From: Algibacter pectinivorans
GTDB lineage: Bacteria; Bacteroidota; Bacteroidia; Flavobacteriales; Flavobacteriaceae
Assembly: GCF_900112595.1 (NCBI RefSeq)
Contig: NZ_FOMI01000008.1
Location: 124,001-188,000 of the forward strand
Length of the DNA: 64,000 nucleotides
Reading direction: 5' to 3'
Below, piece by piece: positions 1-8,928 of the stretch. A program made the position numbers and the translations under genes. The stretch's first letter is position 1; every line of letters begins with the position of its first letter. The notes below the pieces were generated by a model. The model saw only the letters and a list, made by a program, of their open reading frames with translations. It made no database searches and was not told the origin of the DNA.

Positions 1-540
1 TACGGTACTGTGTCCATGCGCTGGAAGGATAATGATTTTCTTATTACTCCAACAGGCGTAAATAGATGGGATTTAGAAATTGATGATATTGTTCAAATTA
101 AAGATGGTAAACGCGAAGCAGGAAAAAAGCCTAGTAGAGCTTCTTGGATTCATCAAGAGATTTATAATCGTAATCCAAATGTTAACTCTATAATTATGAC
201 GCAATCGCCCTATTTAATGGCGTTTGGAGTAACAAATAGCTATTTGAATGTGCGAACTATTCCGGAAAGTTGGATCTTTTTACAAGACATTAACGCTGTT
301 AAATACGGTAACCATTTCAGAAAAAATTGTAGCTCAGAAATTGTAGATAATTGTGATACCGCATTAATAATAGAAAACGACTCGGTAATAATTACCGGCG
401 ATAAATTATTGCAAACTTTCGATTATTTGGAAGTAGCAGAGTTTAGTGCAAAGTCTATTGTTTTAGGTAATTCTTTAGGAGAATTAGTACCTATAAATGA
501 TGAACAGGTAGAAGATTTAAGAAAAAAGTTTTTATCATAA
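1..540 (+). CDS. Class II aldolase/adducin-family protein lacking metal ligands (5' partial)
   Basis: The reading frame is open to the first base, so the true start lies upstream. The visible residues begin YGTVSMRW and match the class II aldolase core (G-T/N-x-S-x-R ... FLITPTG). Fuculose/rhamnulose-phosphate aldolases bind Zn through one Glu and three His. Here the Glu position of PSSEW is PSRAS, the HNH/HTH motif is replaced by MTQ, and the later HHG is replaced by END. All four ligands therefore appear lost, so ordinary Zn-dependent aldol cleavage is unlikely. The next genes (lactate and lactaldehyde dehydrogenases) handle the product of deoxysugar aldolases, so a role in fucose/rhamnose use is inferred from context. 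It could be a non-catalytic paralogue or use a different chemistry. Confidence 0.8.
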   Translation, partial: YGTVSMRWKDNDFLITPTGVNRWDLEIDDIVQIKDGKREAGKKPSRASWIHQEIYNRNPNVNSIIMTQSPYLMAFGVTNSYLNVRTIPESWIFLQDINAVKYGNHFRKNCSSEIVDNCDTALIIENDSVIITGDKLLQTFDYLEVAEFSAKSIVLGNSLGELVPINDEQVEDLRKKFLS

Positions 541-551
541 AAAGAAATATT

Positions 552-1700
552 ATGGCTATAAAGTTTGATACCCGTTATCCCTCAATAGATGATTTGAGAA
601 CGAGAGCTCAAAAGAAAATACCAAAATTTGCATTCGAATATTTAGATGGTGGTTGTAATGAAGATGTAAATTTAATACGAAACACTTCAGAACTTAGAGA
701 TGTTCAATTAAAACCAAATTATTTAAGAGCACATCATGGCTCTACTTTAAAAACCAAATTATTTGGTGTAGAATACGATGCACCTTTTGGAATAGCTCCT
801 GTTGGGCTTCAAGGTTTAATGTGGCCCAATGCTCCAGAAATTTTAGCTAAGGCAGCTTTCGAGCATAATATACCATTTATTTTAAGTACAGTTACAACAA
901 CAAGTATTGAGCGCGCAAGTGAGTTAACAGAAGGAAAAGCTTGGTTTCAACTGTACCACCCTACAGAAAATTCATTAAGAGACGATATATTAAAACGAGC
1001 AGAGGCTGCAGAATGTCCTGTACTTGTTATTTTATGTGATGTTCCTACTTTTGGTTTTAGACCTCGCGATATAAGAAATGGATTAGCAATGCCGCCTAAA
1101 ATGAATATATCTAATATTTTACAAGCTTTTGGTAGGCCAGATTGGGCGCTTCAAACTCTTAAGTATGGTCAGCCTAATTTTGCAACGCTTAAACCTTACA
1201 TGCCTAAAGGTTTAGATTTAAAACAATTAGGTAAATTTATGGACCAAACCTTTAGCGGTCGATTGAATGAAGAGAAAATTAAACCTATTCGCGATATGTG
1301 GAAAGGAAAACTTGTTTTAAAAGGTGTGGCTTCAGAGTACGATGCTGAAGAAGCAATAAGGCTTGGTATTGATGGAATAATTGTTTCTAATCATGGTGGG
1401 CGCCAATTAGATGCAGGAGAATCTACAATTAAACCGCTTACTACTATTGCAGAAAAGTACGGAGATCAAATTGAAGTAATGATGGATAGCGGTATTCGTT
1501 CAGGACCAGATGTTGCTAGAGCCATGGCAAGTGGTGCTAAATTTACTTTTATGGGGCGCTCTTTTATGTATGGCGTTTCTGCTCTTGGTAAAAAAGGAGG
1601 CGACCACACAATATCGCTATTAAAAACAGAATTACAGCAGGTTATGGAACAACTTTGCTGCGAAAAAACAACAGATTTTCCATATCATTTAGTTCGATAA
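552..1700 (+). CDS. lldD: FMN-dependent alpha-hydroxy-acid (L-lactate) dehydrogenase
   Basis: At 382 residues this is close to E. coli LldD and aligns by eye over its whole length: an N-terminal FxYLDGG, then APVGLQG, STVTTTS, WFQLY, and the catalytic segment IVSNHGGRQLD with the active-site His-Gly-Gly-Arg. These are hallmarks of the TIM-barrel flavoprotein family that oxidises L-lactate to pyruvate and passes electrons to quinone or oxygen. It starts 11 nt after the aldolase-like gene and is probably cotranscribed with it. With aldA next door it would complete L-lactaldehyde to L-lactate to pyruvate. Related glycolate or mandelate oxidases cannot be excluded from motifs alone. Confidence 0.87.
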   Translation: MAIKFDTRYPSIDDLRTRAQKKIPKFAFEYLDGGCNEDVNLIRNTSELRDVQLKPNYLRAHHGSTLKTKLFGVEYDAPFGIAPVGLQGLMWPNAPEILAKAAFEHNIPFILSTVTTTSIERASELTEGKAWFQLYHPTENSLRDDILKRAEAAECPVLVILCDVPTFGFRPRDIRNGLAMPPKMNISNILQAFGRPDWALQTLKYGQPNFATLKPYMPKGLDLKQLGKFMDQTFSGRLNEEKIKPIRDMWKGKLVLKGVASEYDAEEAIRLGIDGIIVSNHGGRQLDAGESTIKPLTTIAEKYGDQIEVMMDSGIRSGPDVARAMASGAKFTFMGRSFMYGVSALGKKGGDHTISLLKTELQQVMEQLCCEKTTDFPYHLVR

Positions 1701-1829
1701 TTTTTTTATTATCAATTTTTAAAGGTTTTATGATTTTCATTTTTTTTTGTTTATATCAAATAAAAAATGAAATGTCATTAAATAATTTATGGAATTTATT
1801 TATAGTAAAATTAATCCAATTTTAACGTT

Positions 1830-3269
1830 ATGAAACATTATAAACAATATATAAACGGTCGGTTTATAGATTCCAATGCCTCATCGGTGATTGAAATACT
1901 TAACCCGTGTACAGAAGAAATTATTAGTACAATATCAACAGGAACAGTTGAAGATGCTAATCACGCATTAGAAGCAGCACAAGCCTCTCAACCAGCGTGG
2001 GAAGCTTTACCAGCAATTAAAAGAGCTGCCTTTTTACATAAAATGGCAGATGTTATTAGAGAAAATAGAGTGTTTTTAGCAGAAACATTATCTAAAGAAC
2101 AAGCTAAAGTTATTGGTTTAGCGCAAGTAGAAATAGATGTAACAGCCGATTATTTTGATTATAATGCGGGTTGGGCAAGACGTATTGAGGGTGAAATTAT
2201 TCAAAGCGATCGAGAAAAAGAGCACATTTATCTTCATAAAGTACCAATTGGTGTTGCCGTAGGTATTTGCCCGTGGAATTTTCCATTTTTCGTAATGGCT
2301 AGAAAAGTAGCAGCCTCTTTAATAACTGGTAATACCTGTGTTATTAAACCAAGTTCTGAGGCTCCAAATACGGTGATGGAATTTGCAGATTTAATTCAAA
2401 AAATCGATTTGCCCACAGGCGTTTTAAATTTTGTTTGTGGTTCTGGTCGCACGGTGGGTAATGCACTATCAAAAAGTCCAATTACTGGTATTATAAGCTT
2501 AACAGGTAGCGTTGGTGCTGGCCAACAAATTATTAGTGCAGCTGCAGAAAATATTACTAAAGTGTCTTTAGAATTGGGAGGAAAGGCTCCTGCAATAGTA
2601 TGTGCAGATGCTAATATGGAATTAGCCGTAAATGCTATAGTGGCGTCTAAAGTTATTTTTAGCGGACAGGTTTGTAATTGTGCAGAGCGCGTGTATGTAG
2701 AAGACCGTATTTATGATGAGTTTGTCGATAAATTGACTAAAAAAATGAGTCAAGTAACAGTAGAGGATGCTTTAACAGGAACAAATGCAGATATGAGTAG
2801 CCTAGTATCTAAAGCTCAAATAGATAAAATTTCTGAGATGGTTGAATTTGCCAAAAAAGAAGGTGCAGAAGTTTTGGTAGGAGGAAAACGCGACGAGAAA
2901 TTCGATAAAGGTTATTTCTACAAGCCAACACTTTTAACGAATGTTTCTCAAAATATGGAGATTATTCAGGAAGAGGTGTTCGGACCCGTTTTACCAGTCA
3001 TGAAGTTTAGTACATTAGATGAAGCCATTGCATTATCAAACGATTGCCAATTTGGACTAACTTCATCTATATTTTCTGAAAATTATAATAATATTATGAG
3101 AGCTACAAATGGATTGCATTTTGGTGAAACTTATGTGAATAGAGAGCATTTTGAAGCCATACAAGGGTTTCATGCAGGTTGGAAAAAATCTGGAGTAGGA
3201 GGAGCAGATGGTAAGCATGGTATGGAAGAGTATTTGCATACACGTGTAGTTTATGCCCAATATTATTAA
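1830..3269 (+). CDS. aldA: Lactaldehyde/glycolaldehyde dehydrogenase, AldA type
   Basis: The 479 residues equal the length of E. coli AldA, and the match is strong: an N-terminal YINGRFID, PWNFPFFVMARKVA, SLTGSVGAG in the NAD-binding part, the general-base segment LELGGKAPAIV, and the catalytic cysteine in SGQVCNCAERVYV. The C-terminal GFHAGWKKSGVGGADGKHG is typical of AldA rather than of generic aldehyde dehydrogenases. The enzyme oxidises L-lactaldehyde, the C3 fragment left by fucose and rhamnose aldolases, to L-lactate with NAD+. It lies 129 nt after the lactate dehydrogenase and is followed by a strong terminator hairpin, so it closes this transcription unit. Confidence 0.92.
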   Translation: MKHYKQYINGRFIDSNASSVIEILNPCTEEIISTISTGTVEDANHALEAAQASQPAWEALPAIKRAAFLHKMADVIRENRVFLAETLSKEQAKVIGLAQVEIDVTADYFDYNAGWARRIEGEIIQSDREKEHIYLHKVPIGVAVGICPWNFPFFVMARKVAASLITGNTCVIKPSSEAPNTVMEFADLIQKIDLPTGVLNFVCGSGRTVGNALSKSPITGIISLTGSVGAGQQIISAAAENITKVSLELGGKAPAIVCADANMELAVNAIVASKVIFSGQVCNCAERVYVEDRIYDEFVDKLTKKMSQVTVEDALTGTNADMSSLVSKAQIDKISEMVEFAKKEGAEVLVGGKRDEKFDKGYFYKPTLLTNVSQNMEIIQEEVFGPVLPVMKFSTLDEAIALSNDCQFGLTSSIFSENYNNIMRATNGLHFGETYVNREHFEAIQGFHAGWKKSGVGGADGKHGMEEYLHTRVVYAQYY

Positions 3270-3291
3270 TAATCTTTTTATTTTAATTTTA

Positions 3292-3327
3292 AAGCTCAGT
3301 TAAATTTATTAACTGAGCTTTTTTTTT
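3292..3327 (+). terminator. Intrinsic terminator after aldA
   Basis: A perfect 12-bp stem (AAGCTCAGTTAA with TTAACTGAGCTT, 5-nt loop) is followed by a run of T residues, 22 nt after the aldA stop. Confidence 0.9.
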
Positions 3328-3451
3328 AAACGGATATAAAAACGGCACAGTACAGGATAGAGTTATAAATTGTTCCATATATTTTCGTAATTAAAATTTA
3401 GTAACTTTATTAAAAAGTTAATTATTCATAAAACTTAACTAAACCACTATT

Positions 3452-4861
3452 ATGACTCAATACCAACAAGAAGAAGGCATTTTACAAGAAGACTCTGGAG
3501 GAGAATTTGAAAGAACACCTGTACCGCAATCTAAATTAAAAGGTTGGAAGAGTTTTATTGGCATGTATGCTGGTGAGCATGCTGCAGGTACAGAGTTTAT
3601 GATTGGACCTTTGTTTTTAACAGCCGGAGTTAGTGCCTTCGATTTAATTATTGGGTTATTAATTGGAAACCTTTTGGCGGTTTTAAGTTGGAGATTTTTA
3701 ACAGCAGAAATTGCCGTAAAAAACAGATTAACATTATACTTTCAATTAGAAAAAATATGTGGTAAAAAGTTAGTAACGGGATATAATCTTGCTAATGGTA
3801 TATTATTTTGTTTTTTAGCCGGATCTATGATAACGGTTTCTGCTACTGCTGTTGGTATTCCTTTTAATATGCCAATGCCTAAATTAGACGATACACTTCC
3901 TAATGGAATGACTTGGATTATAATAGTAATCATTATAGGTGCCGTTATTTCTTTAATAGCAGCAAGAGGTTACGATACGGTTACTAAGGCTGCCAATTGG
4001 ATGTCCCCTATAATTGTATTAGCATTTGTTGCTTGCGGTATAGTTGCTCTAGGGCAATTAGGAGTCGATAGTTTTTCAGATTTTTGGAATATATGGGGAG
4101 ATGGAGGAGAACCTTTTCCGGGCCAAACAAAATTTACATTTTGGCATGTTGTTATATGGTCTTGGTTTGCTAATGGTGCTATGCATATTGGAATGTCCGA
4201 TTTATCGGTATTTAGGTTTGCTAAAGAAGCTAAGGCAGGTTGGGCCACAGCGGCAGGCATGTATGTAGGCCACTATATGGCTTGGATAGCAGCAGCTTTA
4301 TTATATGCTGTTTATTTAAAATCTCCTGAGGCGCAGGCATTTTTATCAACTAATTCTGCACCTCCAGTAGCTCCAGGTCCTATGGCATATAACGCTATAG
4401 GTGTGCTAGGTATTATAGCAGTAGTACTTGCTGGTTGGACTACAGCTAACCCAACAATTTATAGAGCAGGTCTTGCATTTCAAGCTATTTTACCAAAACT
4501 TTCTACAGCAAAAGTTACTATTTTAGCTGGTACTATAGCAACAATAGCAGGATTATTTCCAGCCTTTGCAATGAAATTATTAGGATTTGTGGCTTTATAC
4601 GGTTTTATATTGGCTCCTTTTGGTGCAATTATAGTTTTTGAACACTTCTTTCATAAAAAGGCGGGTATTATCAAGAATTATGCAGAAGTAGCTAATCTTT
4701 CATTTAATAAGTCTGTGTTTTGGGCATGGGCTATTAGTTTTGGGGTGTTTTATTTTATTTCCATTCAGTTTGATGTATTCTTATCTTTTGTAACGTTACC
4801 TGCTTGGATATTATGTGGTGTTTTATTTTTAATATTGAGTAAATACTCTCAAAAAAAATAG
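3452..4861 (+). CDS. NCS1-like membrane permease
   Basis: This 469-residue protein is very hydrophobic, with about 12 membrane segments after a polar N-terminus of roughly 30 residues. The segment GMYAGEHAAGTEFMIGP near residues 37-53 and the order of helices resemble the nucleobase:cation symporter-1 family (cytosine/purine/allantoin permeases). The substrate cannot be read from the sequence. Its place directly after aldA suggests a carbon or nitrogen substrate of the same catabolic region, but it has its own upstream gap and a terminator on each side, so it may be independently expressed. Start: ATG at 3452, followed by MTQYQQEEG. Confidence 0.75.
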   Translation: MTQYQQEEGILQEDSGGEFERTPVPQSKLKGWKSFIGMYAGEHAAGTEFMIGPLFLTAGVSAFDLIIGLLIGNLLAVLSWRFLTAEIAVKNRLTLYFQLEKICGKKLVTGYNLANGILFCFLAGSMITVSATAVGIPFNMPMPKLDDTLPNGMTWIIIVIIIGAVISLIAARGYDTVTKAANWMSPIIVLAFVACGIVALGQLGVDSFSDFWNIWGDGGEPFPGQTKFTFWHVVIWSWFANGAMHIGMSDLSVFRFAKEAKAGWATAAGMYVGHYMAWIAAALLYAVYLKSPEAQAFLSTNSAPPVAPGPMAYNAIGVLGIIAVVLAGWTTANPTIYRAGLAFQAILPKLSTAKVTILAGTIATIAGLFPAFAMKLLGFVALYGFILAPFGAIIVFEHFFHKKAGIIKNYAEVANLSFNKSVFWAWAISFGVFYFISIQFDVFLSFVTLPAWILCGVLFLILSKYSQKK

Positions 4862-4876
4862 TTTTACTTAATAACT

Positions 4877-4937
4877 AAAAAGCAAAAAAAAGAATCATAA
4901 ACATTTGTTAATGATTCTTTTTTTTTTGCTTTTTATA
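4877..4937 (+). terminator. Bidirectional terminator hairpin after the permease gene
   Basis: A long stem pairs AAAAAGCAAAAAAAAGAATCAT with its complement around the loop near 4899-4910. The A-run on the left and T-run on the right allow termination from either strand. Confidence 0.85.
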
Positions 4938-5123
4938 TTTATTTTTTCACTTTATACATTAATAATGTATAATGGCTTTTCTCTCTTTATAGTTTTTACT
5001 ATTAAATTAAAACTGGGTTGATGTTATTAGTAGCTTATGTGAAAAATAGCGACTAGTACAGGATAGTAATTTTTATTAAAAGGAATAAATTGTTTTAAAT
5101 TTTTAATAATTAAATATAAATAT

Positions 5124-6491
5124 ATGTTCAAATTTAATAATTGGTTTTTTTTAGCAATAGTTATAGCTTCTTTTTCTAGTTGTTTAGAAAATAAAAATGA
5201 TAATATACCTTGGGAAAATTTAATAGAAAATAACACCTTAAATGGGTGGAACATAAAGGGAGGTAAAGCGACCTATAGTATAGAAGATGGTGTAATTACT
5301 GGAACTACAGTAAAAGAAACTCCTAATACCTTTTTAACAACAAATAAATTTTACGATGATTTTATTCTAGAATTAGAATATAAAGTAGATTCCACAATGA
5401 ATTCCGGAATCCAAATTCGTAGCAATAGTTTTCCTCACTATCAGGACGGAAGAGTACATGGTTACCAAGTAGAAATCGATCCATCTAAAAGAGCTTGGAG
5501 TGCCGGTATTTTTGATGAAGGGAGAAGAAAATGGTTAAATACATTAGAGAGTAATGAAGACGCACAAAAAGCATTTAAACAAAATGATTGGAATCATTAC
5601 AGAATTGAGGCGATTGGAGACACCATAAAAACGTGGATAAACGGTGTGCCTGCTTCTTATTTAATTGACGATAAAACGGCTTCTGGATTTATTGGGTTAC
5701 AAGTGCATAGTATTCACGGAAAACAAAAAGAAGGCACAACAATTTCATGGAAAAATGTAAAAATTTTAACTACGGAATTAGATAAGTACACTCAAAAAAC
5801 ACCATTGCAACCCGTAATTACAAAAAACAACCTAACCTTAGACGAAACTAAAAAAGGATGGAAAATGCTTTGGGACGGAAAGACAACTAAAGGATGGCGA
5901 GGTGCTAAACTAGAATCGTTTCCTGATAAAGGTTGGGTAATAGAAAATGGCGAACTTATTGTTTTATCTTCTGGAGGAGCAGAATCAGCAGCAGGCGGCG
6001 ATATTGTTACTACAGAGTTATATGGCGATTTCGAATTAAAAGTAGACTTTAAATTAACTCAAGGTGCTAATAGCGGTATAAAATATTATGTAGATACTAA
6101 CCTTAATAAAGGTCCTGGGTCTTCTATAGGTTTGGAGTATCAAATTTTAGACGATGCAGTACATCCAGATGCTAAACTTGGAAGTCATGAAGGTAGCCGA
6201 ACGGTTTGTTCTTTATACGATTTAATTCAAGCCAATCCAGAAAAACCAATTAAGCCAATTGGAGAGTGGAATAGCGCTTATATCATTTCAAAAAACAACC
6301 ATGTGGAACACTGGTTAAATGGGATGAAAGTTTTAGAATACGAACGAGGAAGTGCAGCGTTTTTAAAGCTTGTTTCAGAAAGTAAATATGCTAAATGGCC
6401 AAATTTTGGATTGCTAGAAAAAGGACAAATCTTATTACAGGACCATGGCGACCGTGTAGCATTTAAAAACATTAAAATTAAATCCTTATAA
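5124..6491 (+). CDS. Lipoprotein with two DUF1080 (3-keto-disaccharide hydrolase-like) domains
   Basis: The N-terminus has a hydrophobic stretch ending in the lipobox FSSC at residue 20, so it should be an exported lipoprotein. Two similar domains follow, about residues 28-215 and 240-455. Each has a concanavalin-like beta-sandwich pattern: W-x-x-L-x-x-N/D-x-x-L-x-G-W near its start, SGI(Q/K) in the middle and WN(H/S)(Y/A) later. Family knowledge links DUF1080 to hydrolysis of 3-keto-glycosides. It is 5 nt upstream of a Gfo/Idh/MocA oxidoreductase, the family able to make 3-keto sugars, so the two probably act on the same glycoside. The tandem arrangement is the main unusual point. Confidence 0.87.
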   Translation: MFKFNNWFFLAIVIASFSSCLENKNDNIPWENLIENNTLNGWNIKGGKATYSIEDGVITGTTVKETPNTFLTTNKFYDDFILELEYKVDSTMNSGIQIRSNSFPHYQDGRVHGYQVEIDPSKRAWSAGIFDEGRRKWLNTLESNEDAQKAFKQNDWNHYRIEAIGDTIKTWINGVPASYLIDDKTASGFIGLQVHSIHGKQKEGTTISWKNVKILTTELDKYTQKTPLQPVITKNNLTLDETKKGWKMLWDGKTTKGWRGAKLESFPDKGWVIENGELIVLSSGGAESAAGGDIVTTELYGDFELKVDFKLTQGANSGIKYYVDTNLNKGPGSSIGLEYQILDDAVHPDAKLGSHEGSRTVCSLYDLIQANPEKPIKPIGEWNSAYIISKNNHVEHWLNGMKVLEYERGSAAFLKLVSESKYAKWPNFGLLEKGQILLQDHGDRVAFKNIKIKSL

Positions 6492-6496
6492 GCATT

Positions 6497-7837
6497 ATGA
6501 CATCAAGACGAAATTTTATAAAAAAAACAACTTTAGCCGGAGCAGCTGTTACAATAGGACATTCAGCCATGGCAATGAGTGCTAAAAGTTACAATAACAT
6601 CGTGGGATCTAATGAGCGTATACATGTCGCTATAGCTGGGTTAGGACGAAGAATGGCCGCTTTTAAACAACCCATAGCGTTAAAAGAAAGCAATGCTAAA
6701 CTTTTATATTTATGCGATGTTATGGAAAGCCAGCGCACAAAAGGTTTAAAGGCGTTTAGAGAGCATATTGATTATAATCCAACATTGGAAAATGATATTA
6801 GAAAAGTTTTAGATGATAAAAATGTAGATGTTTTAATTAATGCAACACCAGACCATTGGCATACACCAGGTTCTATAATGGCCATGAAAGCAGGTAAACA
6901 TGTGTATGTAGAAAAGCCTTGTAGCCATAATATGTATGAAAATGAGCAATTGGTAAAGGCATCCAAGCATTTCAATAAAGTGGTGCAAATGGGGAATCAG
7001 CAACGCTCCTCAGGGCACACCATCGAGATTATAAACGAAATTCATAATGGTGTTATCGGTAAACCTTATAAAGCCGTAGCTTTTTACAATAATGGTAGAG
7101 GCCCAGTACCTTTGCAAAAAAGCGCAGCCATTCCTAATGGTTTAGATTGGGAATTGTGGCAAGGACCAGCACCAAGACGCGATTACACATCGGAAACATG
7201 GGATTATAATTGGCATTGGTATGGCTGGGAATATGGCACTGCCGAAGCTGGTAATAATGGAACTCATGAGTTGGATGTAGCACGTTGGGCATTACAAGTA
7301 GATTTTCCGCAACATATTTATGTGGAAGCAGAAAAACGCCATTATTTAAATGATGGTTGGGAAATGTATGATGATATGGATGCCACTTTTAAGTTTAAAG
7401 ATAATAAGGTTATAAAGTGGGATGGGAAATCGCGAAATAGCTATAAAACATACAGCACAGGACGTGGCACAGTAATTTACGGTACAGAAGGTTCGGTTTT
7501 TGTAGATAGAGGTAAATATATGTTATACGATCGTAGAGGTAAGCTCGTAAAAGAATATAATTCCTCATCAAATGAAGCAGGAACGGCATTAGGTGGCGGT
7601 GGCGATACCACTACAAAGCACGTTATAAACCTTTTTGATGCCATTAGAGGCAAAGCTAAATTAAATGCTCCTATAGACGATGCTAGTATAAGTATGGCTA
7701 TGGTGCATTATGCTAATATTGCTTATAGAATAAATAGCGGATTTGATATCGATCACCAAACAGGAATGATGTACAACAGGGACGCTATGAAACTGTGGTC
7801 ACGTACTTACGAAGCTGGATGGGATCCTGTATTTTAG
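6497..7837 (+). CDS. Tat-exported Gfo/Idh/MocA-family oxidoreductase
   Basis: The N-terminus MTSRRNFIKKTTLAG is a twin-arginine (SRRNF) signal followed by a hydrophobic stretch, so the folded, cofactor-loaded enzyme is exported. The Rossmann segment HVAIAGLGRR lies near residue 43, and EKPCSHN carries the conserved EKP motif. The segment GNQQRSSG and the W-rich region WNWHWYGWEYG..GNNGTHELD are typical of secreted Bacteroidota members of this family, which oxidise or epimerise sugar hydroxyls with NAD(P). It is 5 nt after the double DUF1080 lipoprotein and likely cotranscribed. Substrate unknown. A GH109-like retaining glycosidase activity is a possible alternative for this fold. Confidence 0.9.
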   Translation: MTSRRNFIKKTTLAGAAVTIGHSAMAMSAKSYNNIVGSNERIHVAIAGLGRRMAAFKQPIALKESNAKLLYLCDVMESQRTKGLKAFREHIDYNPTLENDIRKVLDDKNVDVLINATPDHWHTPGSIMAMKAGKHVYVEKPCSHNMYENEQLVKASKHFNKVVQMGNQQRSSGHTIEIINEIHNGVIGKPYKAVAFYNNGRGPVPLQKSAAIPNGLDWELWQGPAPRRDYTSETWDYNWHWYGWEYGTAEAGNNGTHELDVARWALQVDFPQHIYVEAEKRHYLNDGWEMYDDMDATFKFKDNKVIKWDGKSRNSYKTYSTGRGTVIYGTEGSVFVDRGKYMLYDRRGKLVKEYNSSSNEAGTALGGGGDTTTKHVINLFDAIRGKAKLNAPIDDASISMAMVHYANIAYRINSGFDIDHQTGMMYNRDAMKLWSRTYEAGWDPVF

Positions 7838-7856
7838 TAAGTAATAATAAAAATGT

Positions 7857-7893
7857 AAAAGCTCATAAACATAAAGTTTATGGGCTTTTTTTT
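7857..7893 (+). terminator. Intrinsic terminator after the Gfo/Idh gene
   Basis: The hairpin AGCTCATAAAC / GTTTATGGGCT with a 5-nt loop is followed by eight T residues, 20 nt after the stop codon. Confidence 0.88.
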
Positions 7894-7898
7894 GGAAT

Positions 7899-7931
7899 TA
7901 AAAAAGCTGAAGACGAATCTTCAGCTTTTCC
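7899..7931 (-). terminator. Hairpin next to attL, possibly the original tRNA-Met terminator
   Basis: A perfect GCTGAAGA-CGAA-TCTTCAGC hairpin is flanked by A and T runs. On the minus strand it reads as a terminator placed just downstream of the 17-bp tRNA 3'-end copy at 7942-7958. That is where the terminator of an uninterrupted tRNA-Met gene would sit if an element had entered at the tRNA 3' end. A second, unrelated hairpin occupies the same relative position beside the intact tRNA (31094-31116). Confidence 0.65.
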
Positions 7932-7941
7932 TTAAATTATC

Positions 7942-7958
7942 TTGTAGCGAGAGCGGGG
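7942..7958 (+). repeat. Left attachment-like direct repeat (copy of tRNA-Met 3' end)
   Basis: TTGTAGCGAGAGCGGGG occurs here and again at 31129-31145, in the same orientation. In the right copy it covers the acceptor 3' strand and part of the T stem of tRNA-Met. No rest of a tRNA follows on the right of this copy. This is the pattern left by integration at a tRNA 3' end. Confidence 0.7.
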
Positions 7959-7961
7959 GGG

Positions 7962-8594
7962 TTCATTGGTTATTAATATGAATTTTTTACTTTTTTAGAG
8001 TTTTATTTTCTTTAATGTGGTTGTTTAGTTTAATAATTATTTTAGTTTTATTTACAACTTTTAAGGTTTGAAAAAAGTATTTCGAAAATAGGAATACCAA
8101 AAAAATTGTATTACGGAATTAATTAGAAAGAGTTAATTGATAATAGTTTTTTACTGACGAAAATAAAAATACTTTAAGAGTTGTTATACAAAATCGAGCT
8201 AATCAATTAGAACTTAAAATTAATTTTAATGCGTTACCAATAATTTTGAAATAAACCACTCCAGGAAGAATTATTATATGATTAAAATGTTGCTTTTGCC
8301 AGATTCCCATAATAAGTCAATTGAATCTAGTCAATTATAAATTGTGGTTTTTTGTGGAAAAAACAGATAATTAACTGCGCTAATAGTATAAAATACGCCC
8401 TTTGTTTAATTGGTGAGCTAGAAAAATAAAAAATGTCAACCAAAAAGAATAAAAAAGAGACAGTAAATTACAAGGTTTTTATTATATAAATGTATTCTAA
8501 TACACTATCTGTTTTGTGGACTCCGTTGTTAACCATGTAACTTTCTCTATTTACGGTTTTACGTATTTCTATATCCAAAAAAAATCTTACATTA
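7962..8594. other. Gene-poor left edge of the island
   Basis: About 630 nt with frequent stops in all frames. A short open stretch at 8147-8254 encodes no family I recognise. I see no RNA gene. The region may hold degraded remnants, but nothing can be named. Confidence 0.5.
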
Positions 8595-8614
8595 GTCAAA
8601 AATTGACAAGTCAA
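8595..8614. promoter_or_regulatory. Candidate operator for the XRE controller
   Basis: Three alternating half-sites, GTCAA-AAA-TTGAC-AA-GTCAA, form two overlapping inverted repeats about 30 nt upstream of the controller ATG. This layout is like the C-boxes of restriction-modification control proteins. Binding is inferred. Confidence 0.5.
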
Positions 8615-8643
8615 CTTTTAAATAAATTTTATAATAAACATAA

Positions 8644-8928
8644 ATGATTGGTGTAAAAATAAGGCAATTACGAGAAGCAAAACAAATGCTTATTCGTGAG
8701 GTTGCAGCACAATTAAAAACCGACACGGCTATGCTTAGTAAAATGGAGCGTGGCGAACGTCCTTTTAAAAAGGAAGATATTATTGTGCTTGCAAATGTAT
8801 TTAAACAACCTAAAAAAGAATTACTAACCCTTTGGTTAGCAGACCGTATTTTAAAAAATACTTCTAACGAAGAATATACTATAGAAAGTATTCAATTGGC
8901 TTTAAAAATTGCAAAGGAAAACACATGA
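8644..8928 (+). CDS. XRE-family helix-turn-helix controller of the RM operon
   Basis: A 94-residue protein whose first about 60 residues form a Cro/C1-type HTH: IRQLREAKQMLIREVAAQL, then TDTAMLSKMERGERPF, the usual recognition-helix pattern. Its stop overlaps the mod start (ATGA-type, 4 nt), so translation is coupled. RM operons often carry such a controller to delay nuclease expression after entering a new host. The inverted half-sites at 8595-8614 are a plausible binding site. The C-terminal 30 residues are helical and may serve dimerisation. Confidence 0.85.
   Translation: MIGVKIRQLREAKQMLIREVAAQLKTDTAMLSKMERGERPFKKEDIIVLANVFKQPKKELLTLWLADRILKNTSNEEYTIESIQLALKIAKENT

Noticed and set aside
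8147-8254. Open stretch that might be a C-terminal gene fragment
   Set aside because: Only 35 codons, no recognisable motif and no upstream continuation.
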